From Arthrobacter sp. 9V (lineage in GTDB: Bacteria > Actinomycetota > Actinomycetes > Actinomycetales > Micrococcaceae), in assembly GCF_902506065.1 (NCBI RefSeq), contig NZ_LR732912.1, positions 3,873,406-3,937,405 of the forward strand: DNA of 64,000 nt, in the 5' to 3' direction. Made by a program: the position numbers and the translations under genes. A model generated the notes under the pieces. It searched no databases. It saw nothing but the letters and a program-made list of their open reading frames with translations, and was not told the origin of the DNA. Of the stretch, positions 8,431 through 17,029 are shown in pieces. Position 1 is the first letter of the stretch, and each line of letters starts with the position of its first letter.

Positions 8431-8453
8431 CCTCTCTCGATACAGACAAAAGC

Positions 8454-8483
8454 AGCCGCCCCGGAAACACTTCCGGGGCGGCT
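8454..8483. terminator. Strong bidirectional terminator between convergent genes
   Basis: A perfect 13-bp stem pairs AGCCGCCCCGGAA (8454-8466) with its complement at 8471-8483 around a four-base ACAC loop. T-rich sequence follows on the plus strand and A-rich sequence precedes it. It lies between the convergent kinase and cytochrome b genes and can serve both. Confidence 0.9.
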
Positions 8484-8502
8484 GTCTTTCTTTGCGTGAA
8501 GG

Positions 8503-9432
8503 CTAGCGCGAGACCTTGCCCATGAGCGAGGCGATGGGCCGCAGGAACAGGGGCCTTGCCAGGAACCATGCAGCCGCCGTGAAAACGATGGAGGCAGCGA
8601 AGATGCCGAAGCCCCACCAGCTGTAGTCATTGTTGGAGGCGTACATGTGGTTCAGGTTGTTCAGCGCGCCGGTAGCCAGCACCAGCGTCACGTGGACAAT
8701 CACGAAAGCCACGAAGTAGATCATCACCGGGAAGTGGATCTTCCGGGCCAGCTCGATCGGGTAGAACTTGTTGATCGCAGCCTTCTTGGGCCATGCACCG
8801 GACATCCGAATGCCTGTGATGATGGCCAGCGGCGCGGCCACGAACACCGTGATGAAGTAGGTGAGGAGTTGGAGGCTGTTGTAGTTGTTCCAGCCATTTT
8901 CAACCGGCCAGTTCAGCGAGGCATACTGCAAACCTGCCGACACGGCGTTGGGGAAGACGTCCCAGTTGGTGGGCACGATCCTCAACCACTGTCCCGTGGC
9001 GAACAGCAGCACAATGAAGATGATGCCGTTCAGAACCCACAGCGCATCCAAGGTCAAGTGGAACCAGAGGTCCAGGCTGATCTTGGTGGGCGGGTTCTTG
9101 GTCTTGATAAGTCCCTTGTTATTCCGGGTCCAGTTGGCGGCCGGGCGAGTGGTGGTGCGCACCTGCCAGCCGGACCGGATGATCAGGACGATGAAGAACA
9201 TGTTGAGGAAGTGCTGCCAGCCGAGCCACGCCGGGAAGCCCGTGGGTGTGCCATCAGGAATTGCTGAATGCCCGGGGTAGTCAGTGAGGAATTGCTGCAC
9301 GGGCTGGAGTGTCCGCAACCATTGCGCAACGAGCACCAGAATCAGTGCCACCACCAAGGCTCCTACGGTGACGGCGACGGGTTTGAACCACCTGTTCGAC
9401 GTAATCCCGGACGACTTGCTTGAAACGGACAT
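8503..9432 (-). CDS. Cytochrome b561/b6-type integral membrane protein
   Basis: This 309-residue protein has about five hydrophobic helices. The histidines expected to ligate haem lie in GWQHFLNMFFIVL, WFHLTLDALWVL and KIHFPVMIYFVAFVIVHVTL. These fit the di-haem cytochrome b subunits of thiosulfate reductase/formate dehydrogenase type and cytochrome b561. No catalytic partner gene is adjacent, so it may act alone or with a distant subunit. It is transcribed away from the TetR gene at 9733 and shares a palindrome-rich 300-bp spacer with it. Electron donor and acceptor cannot be read from the sequence. Confidence 0.8.
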   Translation of the reverse strand: MSVSSKSSGITSNRWFKPVAVTVGALVVALILVLVAQWLRTLQPVQQFLTDYPGHSAIPDGTPTGFPAWLGWQHFLNMFFIVLIIRSGWQVRTTTRPAANWTRNNKGLIKTKNPPTKISLDLWFHLTLDALWVLNGIIFIVLLFATGQWLRIVPTNWDVFPNAVSAGLQYASLNWPVENGWNNYNSLQLLTYFITVFVAAPLAIITGIRMSGAWPKKAAINKFYPIELARKIHFPVMIYFVAFVIVHVTLVLATGALNNLNHMYASNNDYSWWGFGIFAASIVFTAAAWFLARPLFLRPIASLMGKVSR

Positions 9433-9475
9433 CAGGCCGCGTTCCTCTCTGGCTTGTTTGGCTGCGACCAGTTGG

Positions 9476-9682
9476 CGCTATATAGCGATTCAACCAGTTG
9501 AAGCCCGACGGCGAAAACGGCACCCGGGTTTCGGGGCGTCCCACGTCAAAAATCGCAGCATTCGGATATACGCCGCAATATGTATTTCTAGAACAGACTT
9601 CCAGAATTATTTCTTGAGCTGCCGGGGCCAGTCAAGACATCTTGCTGGCTATGTGGATTGTTCCGCAGGTACGATTCCAGAA
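9476..9682. promoter_or_regulatory. Divergent control region with palindromes
   Basis: The 300-bp spacer between the cytochrome b gene and the TetR gene is visibly richer in A+T than the flanking genes. It holds a perfect 12-bp palindrome CGCTATATAGCG at 9476-9487. It also holds three TTCYAGAA boxes, at 9586-9593, 9599-9606 and 9675-9682, of which the first two form an inverted pair. They are candidate operators for the divergent TetR protein. No binding evidence exists. Confidence 0.5.
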
Positions 9683-9732
9683 AATGGCCGGTAGACACTC
9701 CGGTCCTTGTTCTGCCCGAGAGGAGTGAAGGC

Positions 9733-10347
9733 GTGGTCCGGAAAGCGTCCCAAGTGGCCAGCAGCGCGAGTTCCTGGCAATGGACCCGAACCGCGGCAAC
9801 CCAGCGAAATCTCCTGGACTCGGCGTCCGGGGTGTTTGTGGAACATGGCTTCACCGACGCCAGCATCTCGGACATCGTTTCCCGAGCAGGGTCCAGCGTG
9901 GGTAGCCTCTATCACCATTTCGGCGGAAAGACTGAACTCTTCCTTGCCTTGTGGGACGACTACCAAAACGAGCATGAACGCCTGGTGGCAGCGTCCGTGG
10001 CAAAAGCACGCAAGGCCGGCGAGGCCGATCCCCTTGCACTGTTCAACGTGGGCAGCCGCAGCTACTTCGACTACACCTGGAAGCACCGGGACTTGGAGCG
10101 CGTCTTCATCGAGGGCGACACTCCCCCGGGCTTCGAAGTCCTCCGACGTGAACGTGGGCGCGAATGGGTGCGCCAGAACTCTGTGCTCCTGGGTGCAAGC
10201 GACGACACCTTGGGGCGGCTTACCGTTGCGGTGATCACGGACATCATCACGGTGGCCGGGCAGGAAGTGGCGCTCAGCGCATCCAAGCGGGAAGCCGACG
10301 ACGTCGTTGATGCTGCGGCGGTGCTGGTGGGCCGGTTGGTCCGCTGA
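9733..10347 (+). CDS. TetR/AcrR family transcriptional regulator
   Basis: This 204-residue regulator has the HTH ASGVFVEHGFTDASISDIVS followed by RAGSSVGSLYHHFGGKTELF (about residues 17-62). The C-terminal region includes RSYFDYTWKHRDLERVF and AADVV-type helices of the ligand domain. The GTG at 9733 was chosen because AGGAG at 9721-9725 lies 7 bases upstream; an ATG at 9658 would add 25 residues with no family support. It diverges from the cytochrome b gene and probably controls it, itself or both. Tandem 32-bp repeats follow its stop. Confidence 0.88.
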   Translation: MVRKASQVASSASSWQWTRTAATQRNLLDSASGVFVEHGFTDASISDIVSRAGSSVGSLYHHFGGKTELFLALWDDYQNEHERLVAASVAKARKAGEADPLALFNVGSRSYFDYTWKHRDLERVFIEGDTPPGFEVLRRERGREWVRQNSVLLGASDDTLGRLTVAVITDIITVAGQEVALSASKREADDVVDAAAVLVGRLVR

Positions 10348-10360
10348 CTAAGGCCTGCAG

Positions 10361-10449
10361 GCCCGCGGGACGTGAGCGAGCGTCCAGCTCAAGCCCGCGG
10401 GACGTGAGCGAGCGTCCAGCTCAAGCCCGCGGGACGTGATGGAGCGTTA
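10361..10449. repeat. Tandem 32-bp repeats, nearly three copies, with palindromes
   Basis: Two identical 32-bp units start at 10361 and 10393, and a partial third starts at 10425. Each opens GCCCGCGGGACGTGAGCGAG and contains the palindrome CCCGCGGG and the inverted pair GGACG/CGTCC, so each can form a hairpin. They lie between two convergent genes and reach the stop of the RamB-like gene. The reverse complement shares a core (ACGCTCGCTCACGTCCC) with the repeats at 14 and 1991. A terminator role is possible. Confidence 0.85.
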
Positions 10450-11973
10450 GCGCTCGGAGTGGGCCGCCAAGAAGCTGTACACCTCGGTCTCGTCCACGCC
10501 GGGGAATGCGCCGGGAGGCATGGCGGCGAGGAGGTGCGAGTGGGCCCGCGCGGAGGGCCAGGCGTTTCCGGCCCACTCATTCGCCAAGGACTCCGGCGGG
10601 CGCTTGCAGCAGTTGGGATCCGGGCAATTGGATGTGGCCCGGGCGGTGGTTTCCCTGCCACGGAACCACTTCACGTGCTGATACGGGACACCGATGCTCA
10701 AGGAGAATTCACCTGCCGCGGAGCGCTCTGTCCGCGCCGTGCACCAGTAAGTGCCCGATGGCGTGTCCGTGTACTGGCTGTAGGCGCTGAACTTGTCCGG
10801 CACGTCGAACACCGCACGCGAGGTCCACGCTTTGCAGGAAGGCTGCCCTTCAATGGCCCCGGTGTGATCCTGCGGGAAGGTCACACCGTCGTTCTCGTAG
10901 GCCTTGTAGATGATGCCGGATTGGTGGGTCTTCTGGAAGTGGGTGGTGATGCCCAGGTGCTTGGTGGCCAGGTTGGTGAAGCGGTGGGCAGCAGTTTCGT
11001 AGGACACGGCGAAGGCGTCGCGGATGTCTTCCACGGCGATCTCCTTGGCCGCCTTCGCTTTTTGCAGGAACTCCACCGTGGCCTGCTCCGGTAGCAACAA
11101 GGCGGCGGCAAAGTAGTTGGTGGCCACGCGCTGTGCCAGGAAATCGCCGTAGTTCCGCGGAGTTTCATGCCCCAGGACGTAGTGGCCCAACGCCTGAAGG
11201 AGGACCGAGCGGGGGTCGTGATCCTGGCGCTGGTTCTGCGTCAGATAAATTCTGCGGTTCTTCAAATCCGTCACGGACCGCGTGGAGTGCGGCAGATCGC
11301 CCACATGGTGAAGGGAAAAACCGAGGTTCTCCGCGATGTCCGCAATGACGTGCTGGCTCAACGGACCGGTGGTGTAACCCACCCCTTTGAGGACCTTCTG
11401 CGCCTCCGCCTCATACTCCGGGAAATAGTTACCGCGCTCGCGCATCATGGCACGCAACTCGCCGTTCGCGCGGCGGGCTTCCTCCGGCGTCGCAACTTGC
11501 TCATTAAGCTTGCGTTCGAGCTCCTGAAGCAGCCCCACCTGCGACTCCAGAACATCCAGCGGCAACCGCGAGCTGATGCGGATTTTGGGCAGGTTGAGGG
11601 ACTCATACAGCGGTCCGCGCTGGTACCGTTCCAGCTCGATTTCCAGCGCCGCCCTACGGCTCGGCGGCTCCGCTCCAAGCAGCTGATCGATGGTCACATT
11701 CAGCGAGGCGGCAAGCTGCTGAAGCAGCCCCAATTTTGGTTCGCGCTTGCCGTTTTCGATCAGGCTCAGTTGACTCGGCGCGGTCCCGACGGCGGCACTC
11801 AAGTCGTCCAGCGTCAGCCCGGCCTGCTTACGCAGATGGCGCACACGGCGCCCAAGGCTGATGACGTCCAGTTCAGGGGACGCAGCGGATGACGACGGCG
11901 ATGCTACTTCGCGATTCCAGCTCACAGGAGACATTTCTTGAGAATACGCGAAGAAGTGCATTTCTTTCCACAC
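10447..11973 (-). CDS. ramB: RamB-like regulator of acetate/glyoxylate metabolism (XRE HTH plus ScfR/ImmA-like domains)
   Basis: The product, up to 508 residues, has an XRE-type HTH (GRRVRHLRKQAGLTLDDLSA to LSLIENGKREPKL). An IrrE/ImmA-like region with QALGHYVLGHETPRNYGDFL follows, and a C-terminal short-chain acyl-CoA sensing domain carries a Cys cluster, NCPDPNCCKRP. This is the architecture of Corynebacterium RamB, which represses aceA and aceB. It is divergent from aceA here, which supports the assignment. The start is uncertain: GTG 11973, ATG 11961 and ATG 11934 are all in frame without a clear ribosome binding site. Confidence 0.85.
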   Translation of the reverse strand: MWKEMHFFAYSQEMSPVSWNREVASPSSSAASPELDVISLGRRVRHLRKQAGLTLDDLSAAVGTAPSQLSLIENGKREPKLGLLQQLAASLNVTIDQLLGAEPPSRRAALEIELERYQRGPLYESLNLPKIRISSRLPLDVLESQVGLLQELERKLNEQVATPEEARRANGELRAMMRERGNYFPEYEAEAQKVLKGVGYTTGPLSQHVIADIAENLGFSLHHVGDLPHSTRSVTDLKNRRIYLTQNQRQDHDPRSVLLQALGHYVLGHETPRNYGDFLAQRVATNYFAAALLLPEQATVEFLQKAKAAKEIAVEDIRDAFAVSYETAAHRFTNLATKHLGITTHFQKTHQSGIIYKAYENDGVTFPQDHTGAIEGQPSCKAWTSRAVFDVPDKFSAYSQYTDTPSGTYWCTARTERSAAGEFSLSIGVPYQHVKWFRGRETTARATSNCPDPNCCKRPPESLANEWAGNAWPSARAHSHLLAAMPPGAFPGVDETEVYSFLAAHSER

Positions 11974-12003
11974 TTTTACTCTAGCAACCCTCTTGGAAGT
12001 GCA
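11953..12003. promoter_or_regulatory. Repeated GAAGTGCA box between ramB-like gene and aceA
   Basis: GAAGTGCA occurs at 11953-11960 and 11996-12003 on the same strand, 43 bp apart, each followed by an A/T-rich stretch. They lie in the divergent promoter area, the first at the 5' end of the regulator gene. They are candidate sites for the regulator, but they do not clearly match the published RamB consensus. Confidence 0.3.
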
Positions 12004-12105
12004 GAAAAGTAGGACTTACGAAAAAGAAATACAGACCCCGGATAAGCCGGCCGATGCAGCAAAGGCGCAGCGGAGGCCGGCCCGGGCACCACATAGGAGA
12101 TTAAG

Positions 12106-13422
12106 ATGACCGCATCATTTGAACCAGCAGAGCAGACCGCAGAGCAGCAGGCCGCAGCGCTGGAACTTGAATGGTCCGCCAACCCGCGTTGGGAAGGCGT
12201 CACCCGCGATTACTCGGCCACTGACGTCGTCCGCCTCCGTGGTCGCGTCTCCGAAGAGCACACCCTCGCCCGTCGCGGTTCGGAGAAGCTGTGGAAGCAG
12301 CTCACCGAGGAAGCTCCCACCGGTGGCTACACCAACGCCCTGGGCGCCCTGACCGGCAACCAGGCCGTGCAGCAGGTCAAGGCCGGCCTTCGCGCCATCT
12401 ACCTTTCCGGCTGGCAGGTGGCTGCTGACGCCAACCTTTCCGGCCAGACCTACCCGGACCAGTCCCTGTACCCGGCCAACTCGGTCCCCCAGGTGGTCCG
12501 CCGCATCAACAACGCCCTGCTCCGCGCAGACCAGATCGAATATGCCGAGGGCGTCAAAACTGTTGAGGACTGGTTGGTCCCGATCGTCGCCGACGCCGAA
12601 GCCGGTTTCGGTGGCCCGCTGAACGCCTACGAACTCATGAAATCCATGATCACCGCAGGCACCTCCGGTGTTCACTGGGAAGACCAGCTCGCATCGGAAA
12701 AGAAGTGCGGCCACCTCGGCGGCAAGGTTCTGATTCCCACCCAGCAGCACATCCGCACGCTGAACGCGGCCCGCTTGGCAGCCGACGTCGCAGGCACCCC
12801 CACCGTGGTCATCGCCCGTACCGACGCCGAAGCAGCAACCCTGATCACCTCAGACGTTGACGAGCGCGACCAGGAATTCACCACCGGTGAACGCACTCCA
12901 GAGGGCTTCTACAAAGTCCGCAACGGGATCGAACCCTGCATCGCCCGCGCCAAGGCCTACGCCCCGTACTCCGACCTCATCTGGATGGAGACGGGAACCC
13001 CGGACCTGGAACTGGCACGCAAGTTCGCCGAATCGGTCAAAGCCGACTTCCCGGACCAGATGCTCTCCTACAACTGCTCCCCGTCCTTCAACTGGCGCAA
13101 GCACCTGGACGACACCACCATCGCCAAGTTCCAACGCGAGCTCGGTGCCATGGGCTTCACGTTCCAGTTCATCACCCTGGCCGGCTTCCACGCCCTGAAC
13201 TACTCCATGTTCGACCTCGCCCACGGTTACGCCCGTGAAGGTATGAGCGCGTACGTCGAACTCCAGGAAAAGGAATTCGCCTCCGAGTCCCGCGGCTACA
13301 CCGCCACCAAGCACCAGCGCGAAGTCGGCACCGGCTACTTCGACGACATCGCAACCGCGCTCAACCCGAACGCATCCACTTTGGCCCTGGTGGGATCCAC
13401 CGAAGAAGGCCAGTTCCACTAA
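12106..13422 (+). CDS. aceA: Isocitrate lyase
   Basis: This 438-residue enzyme cleaves isocitrate to glyoxylate and succinate, the first step of the glyoxylate bypass. The active-site loop KKCGHLGGKVLIP is present with the catalytic Cys at 201. The Mg-binding region VIARTDAEAATLI and ADAEAGFGGPLNAYEL are also intact, as are the substrate-contact motifs YNCSPSFNW and QFITLAGFHALNYS. The length fits the actinobacterial ICL1 group. AGGAG lies upstream of the ATG. The gene diverges from the RamB-like repressor gene and is followed by aceB after a structured 444-bp spacer. Confidence 0.98.
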   Translation: MTASFEPAEQTAEQQAAALELEWSANPRWEGVTRDYSATDVVRLRGRVSEEHTLARRGSEKLWKQLTEEAPTGGYTNALGALTGNQAVQQVKAGLRAIYLSGWQVAADANLSGQTYPDQSLYPANSVPQVVRRINNALLRADQIEYAEGVKTVEDWLVPIVADAEAGFGGPLNAYELMKSMITAGTSGVHWEDQLASEKKCGHLGGKVLIPTQQHIRTLNAARLAADVAGTPTVVIARTDAEAATLITSDVDERDQEFTTGERTPEGFYKVRNGIEPCIARAKAYAPYSDLIWMETGTPDLELARKFAESVKADFPDQMLSYNCSPSFNWRKHLDDTTIAKFQRELGAMGFTFQFITLAGFHALNYSMFDLAHGYAREGMSAYVELQEKEFASESRGYTATKHQREVGTGYFDDIATALNPNASTLALVGSTEEGQFH

Positions 13423-13866
13423 CCACTTCCGACGGCGGTCCTCGGCTCCGGTGACGGTTGTCGCCTCCGGCCTACAGACCGGCAACGCTCTGCCTGCGGA
13501 GGTCGAACAAGGCAATCCTCCGCGTGCTATTCCCCGTCCCCGCCGATAGACCTCGCAAAGCTCGGTCGACGGCGGGGACAGGGCCCCTTTTACGCACGCT
13601 TCCGGATCACCTTGTTCGACCGTTGGGTCGACCGTTATCGGGGAAGCAGGCACCAGGCCGAAGAGGCCGGTATTGCGGCAGCCTGCGTAAAAGGGCCCCC
13701 TTATCAGGGTTTGTCCTCGCTCAGCGAGGTCAGACCCGCATAAGGGGAATAGCAGGCAGAGCAGTTCCGGTCCGAAGGCCGGACCCAAACCGGCCCAACC
13801 CGACCCAGGCCCGACCCACCCAGACAAGCGCCGCCGTCGAACTTTGCTTCTCAAGGAGAGATTGAA
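13423..13866. other. Structured spacer between aceA and aceB with nested and crossing inverted repeats
   Basis: No gene is supported here. Inverted pairs include GCTCTGCCTG 13487-13496 with 13753-13762 (10/10), TGCTATTCCCC 13525-13535 with 13744-13754 (11/11), and 13581-13596 with 13684-13699 (15/16). A further perfect 12-bp pair, GGTCGAACAAGG 13501-13512 with 13610-13621, crosses the last two and cannot form together with them in a simple fold. The first three are nested and span about 280 bases. AAGGAG just before 13867 is the aceB ribosome binding site. The region may be a regulatory leader, an attenuator or a degraded palindromic element. Confidence 0.7.
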
Positions 13867-15519
13867 ATGAACAGCTTCACTGACAACTTCACTATCAATG
13901 GCATCACTATCACCGCTCAGCCCATTTGCCGGCAGAACGAGGTTTTGACGCCGGACGCGCTTGAGTTCATTGGCAAGTTGCACAGGGCTACGGCGGATCG
14001 TCGTCAGGAGCTGATGCAGGCACGGCATGCCCGCCGCAACCAGATTTCCAGTGGCCAGGATCCCCGGTTCCGTCCCGAGACTGAGGGCATCCGGAATGAT
14101 CCGTCGTGGCGTGTGGCTCCCCCGGCTCCGGGTTTGGAGGATCGTCGCGTGGAGATCACGGGTCCGGTGGATAAGAAGATGACCATCAACGCCCTGAACT
14201 CGGGTGCGAAGGTGTGGCTCGCTGACATGGAAGACTCGTCCACGCCGACGTGGCGGAACGTCATCCAGGGCCAGCTGAACCTGACCGATGCTTTGGAGCG
14301 CCGCATCGATTTCACCTCCCCTGAGGGCAAGGAATACAAGCTCAAGGCCGCCGAGGACCTGCCCACTATTGTGGTTCGTCCGCGTGGCTGGCACCTGCCG
14401 GAGAAGCACATGCTGATCGATGGCAAGCCGATCGCCGGCGGCATTGTGGACTTCGGACTGTTCTTCTTCCACAACGCCCGACGCCTGCTGGCCCAGGGCA
14501 AGGGCCCGTACTTCTACCTGCCGAAGATCGAGAACCACCTCGAAGCACGGCTGTGGAATGACATCTTCGTCCTGGCCCAGGATCTGCTCGGCATTCCGCA
14601 GGGCACCATCCGCGCCACGGTGCTGATCGAAACCATCACGGCCGCGTTCGAGATGGAAGAGATCCTGTACGAACTGCGGGACCACGCTTCAGGTTTGAAT
14701 GCCGGACGTTGGGACTACATCTTCTCCCTGATCAAGAACTTCCGTACCCGCGGACCGCGTTTTGTGCTCCCGGACCGCGGCCAGGTGACCATGACCCAGC
14801 CGTTCATGCGTGCCTACACCGAGCAACTGGTCAGGGCCTGCCACCGCCGTGGTGCCATGGCTATTGGGGGCATGGCAGCAGCTGTTCCCAACCGGAAGGA
14901 TGAGGCCGCCAACACTGCGTCGTTCGAGAAGGTCCGTGCGGACAAGACCCGTGAGGCCAACGACGGCTTTGACGGCTCGTGGGTGGCCCACCCGGACCTG
15001 GTGCCGGTGTGCCGGGAAGTGTTCGACTCAGTTCTCGGAGACCGCCCCAACCAGTTGGACCGCTCCCGCGAGGATGTCACCCCGGATGACCGCGCGTTGA
15101 TCGACATCGCCAGCACCGAGGGAACCATCACCGAGGGCGGGGTTCGCCTGAACATCGAGGTAGGAATCCGCTACATCGAGTCCTGGCTGCGCGGCAACGG
15201 GGCCGTGGCCATCCACAACCTCATGGAAGACGCTGCCACCGCCGAGATCTCCAGGTCCCAGCTCTGGCAATGGATCCACTCCCACGCCATCACGGAGCAA
15301 GGCGACATCATCACCCGCGAATGGGTGGAGGACATGCTGGACGAGGAATACGCCCGCCTGGAACGCTTCGACGGAGACCGTTTCGCTGACGCCCGCGCCA
15401 TCTTCGAAGAAGTCACCCTGGCCGAGGAATTCCCCACCTTCCTCACCATCCCTGCGTACGCCCGTTTCCTCACCGAGGCCCGTGAAGAGGCTACGGAAGA
15501 GGAACTCGTCGCAGCCTAG
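13867..15519 (+). CDS. aceB: Malate synthase A
   Basis: The 550-residue protein condenses glyoxylate with acetyl-CoA to give malate, the second glyoxylate-bypass step. Family markers include VWLADMEDSSTPTWRNV near residue 120, FYLPKIENHLEARLWNDIF near 220, RGPRFVLPDRGQVTMTQPFM near 300 and GGMAAAVPNRKDEAAN near 338. The length and lack of the extra domain fit the A isoform, not GlcB. AAGGAG stands 7 bases before the ATG. It follows aceA in the same direction after the structured spacer and ends before a long hairpin at 15550. Confidence 0.97.
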   Translation: MNSFTDNFTINGITITAQPICRQNEVLTPDALEFIGKLHRATADRRQELMQARHARRNQISSGQDPRFRPETEGIRNDPSWRVAPPAPGLEDRRVEITGPVDKKMTINALNSGAKVWLADMEDSSTPTWRNVIQGQLNLTDALERRIDFTSPEGKEYKLKAAEDLPTIVVRPRGWHLPEKHMLIDGKPIAGGIVDFGLFFFHNARRLLAQGKGPYFYLPKIENHLEARLWNDIFVLAQDLLGIPQGTIRATVLIETITAAFEMEEILYELRDHASGLNAGRWDYIFSLIKNFRTRGPRFVLPDRGQVTMTQPFMRAYTEQLVRACHRRGAMAIGGMAAAVPNRKDEAANTASFEKVRADKTREANDGFDGSWVAHPDLVPVCREVFDSVLGDRPNQLDRSREDVTPDDRALIDIASTEGTITEGGVRLNIEVGIRYIESWLRGNGAVAIHNLMEDAATAEISRSQLWQWIHSHAITEQGDIITREWVEDMLDEEYARLERFDGDRFADARAIFEEVTLAEEFPTFLTIPAYARFLTEAREEATEEELVAA

Positions 15520-15549
15520 GTCCAGTGACCTGAGGTAGCGACACCTATC

Positions 15550-15628
15550 AAGCCCCGACGCTGGGCTGCCTGCACTCTTCGCAACAAGTGACCCCGACCG
15601 CCGGGGAGGCAGCCCAGCAGCGGGGCTT
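15550..15628. terminator. Long hairpin terminator between convergent aceB and MFS genes
   Basis: AAGCCCC and GCTGGGCTGCCT at 15550-15571 pair with complements at 15607-15628, giving a 22-bp stem with one three-base mismatch. The loop of 35 bases contains a smaller GC-rich region. It lies between convergent genes and can act on both strands, though a T run is not obvious. Confidence 0.8.
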
Positions 15629-15753
15629 ACCCATGCCCAGCCCGCACTGACCCTGCTCCGGCCCACGCCGGTCCACCCCACTTCGATGCCCCGCTGCTCA
15701 CCATGCCGTGCGCACGGCACGTTGTGCAGGGAACCATCGAATCGGGGCCAGAA

Positions 15754-16947
15754 CTACCCCTGCCGGGCCACCCATCGCACGGACAACGTGGTGCACACAC
15801 AGAACGCGAGCACCGAGCCGAGGATCACCAGCAGCGGAACAGTCCAGCCGTCGGTCACACTGTGCACGAACCCGATAACTGTGGGAGCCAACGCGGCGAA
15901 GCAGTAGCCCACACCTTGCACCACGGCAGACATTCGCCCGGCAGCTGCCTGGGATTGCGCGAATTTGATGATGGCAATGAAGATCACCGTGATCCCACCG
16001 CCTTGGGCCACACCACCCAGCGAGGACCACAGCCACCAAAAACTCGGTGCCAGCAGCAAACCAACGGGAACCGTCAACCACAGCGCGCTCAGGGTGGCCG
16101 CTACCGCCGTCGTGCTGGTGAAGCGGGCCAGGAGCGGCACGCCCAAGCCGCCCACAATCGCGAAGATCTGGAACAGCGAGGAGCCCGCGCCGGCTTCGGC
16201 GGTGCCCATGGCGAGTTCGTCGGACAGGAAGCTGGGAAGCCAGGCGGTGACGCCGTAGTAGGAGAAGGCCTGGCCCGCGAAGCCGAGCGTGAGGCCAGCA
16301 GTCAGCCAGCCCACGCCGGCTACCGGACCAGAGGCCGAGGCAGCGTGTACAGGGACGGCAAGAGGAACAAAGGCCCGGCGCGCTCCAACGGTGGGCACCC
16401 AAAACAGGATTGCTGCCAAGGCCAACAACGCACTCGCGGCCAGGGCGAGCCGCCATCCCAGCAGTTCAGCCAAGGGTGCAGTGGCCACGGAGGTGAGGAA
16501 TGAGCCCACGTTGAGCGCGGCCGTATAGACGCCCATGGCAGTTGCTTGGCGCCGGGGTGCGAAGTCCCGGCGGATGATGAGCGGCACCGCGATGTTGCCG
16601 ATGGTGATGGCAACGCCAATGATCACCGTGCCCACCATGACCGAAACGCCAGCGCCGCTGGATCGGATCACTACCCCGGCCAGCACACCAATAAGAGTCA
16701 GCATCACCGCGAATTCGGCCCCCAATCGGCGCCCCGCCAAGGAAGCCAAGGGTGAGGCGAGGGAGAAGCACAACACGGGAATACCGGTCAGCAGTCCCAG
16801 CTCGACGGGCGAGAATCCGAGGTCCTGCTGCAGCGAATCCACCACGGGAGCTACGGCCACAAAGGGCCCGCGCATGTTCAGGGCAATGAGGCCGATGCAC
16901 GCGAGGATCAACCAACCTCGGGGAACTCTGGCGAGGATTCGGCTCAT
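15754..16947 (-). CDS. MFS transporter of the CynX/NimT (cyanate permease-like) family
   Basis: About 397 residues with 12 hydrophobic segments. LNMRGPFVAVAPVVDSLQQD near the N-terminus and GWRLALAASALLALAAILFW mid-protein match the CynX/NimT group, whose members move cyanate, nitroimidazoles or unknown small anions. The start is placed at ATG 16947 because the membrane domain begins just after it; ATG 17019 would add 24 polar residues. It lies 82 bases downstream of the ROK regulator gene on the same strand and may be co-transcribed. The substrate is not known. Confidence 0.8.
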   Translation of the reverse strand: MSRILARVPRGWLILACIGLIALNMRGPFVAVAPVVDSLQQDLGFSPVELGLLTGIPVLCFSLASPLASLAGRRLGAEFAVMLTLIGVLAGVVIRSSGAGVSVMVGTVIIGVAITIGNIAVPLIIRRDFAPRRQATAMGVYTAALNVGSFLTSVATAPLAELLGWRLALAASALLALAAILFWVPTVGARRAFVPLAVPVHAASASGPVAGVGWLTAGLTLGFAGQAFSYYGVTAWLPSFLSDELAMGTAEAGAGSSLFQIFAIVGGLGVPLLARFTSTTAVAATLSALWLTVPVGLLLAPSFWWLWSSLGGVAQGGGITVIFIAIIKFAQSQAAAGRMSAVVQGVGYCFAALAPTVIGFVHSVTDGWTVPLLVILGSVLAFCVCTTLSVRWVARQG

Positions 16948-17029
16948 CGGGCGCACGGAGAAGGGAAGAAAGTACTCATCACTTTCATTGCTATCACGGC
17001 GCCGGCCAGCAACGGGCATCCAGCAATGC

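Noticed and set aside
13423..13866. Insertion sequence in the aceA-aceB spacer
   Set aside because: No transposase-like frame, no terminal direct repeats and no bounded inverted termini were found; only the inverted-repeat structure is supported.
12850..14685. Long antisense open frame (611 codons) across aceA, the spacer and aceB
   Set aside because: It is antisense to two firmly identified genes, its translation is low-complexity GR-rich sequence, and it is explained by high GC content at third positions.
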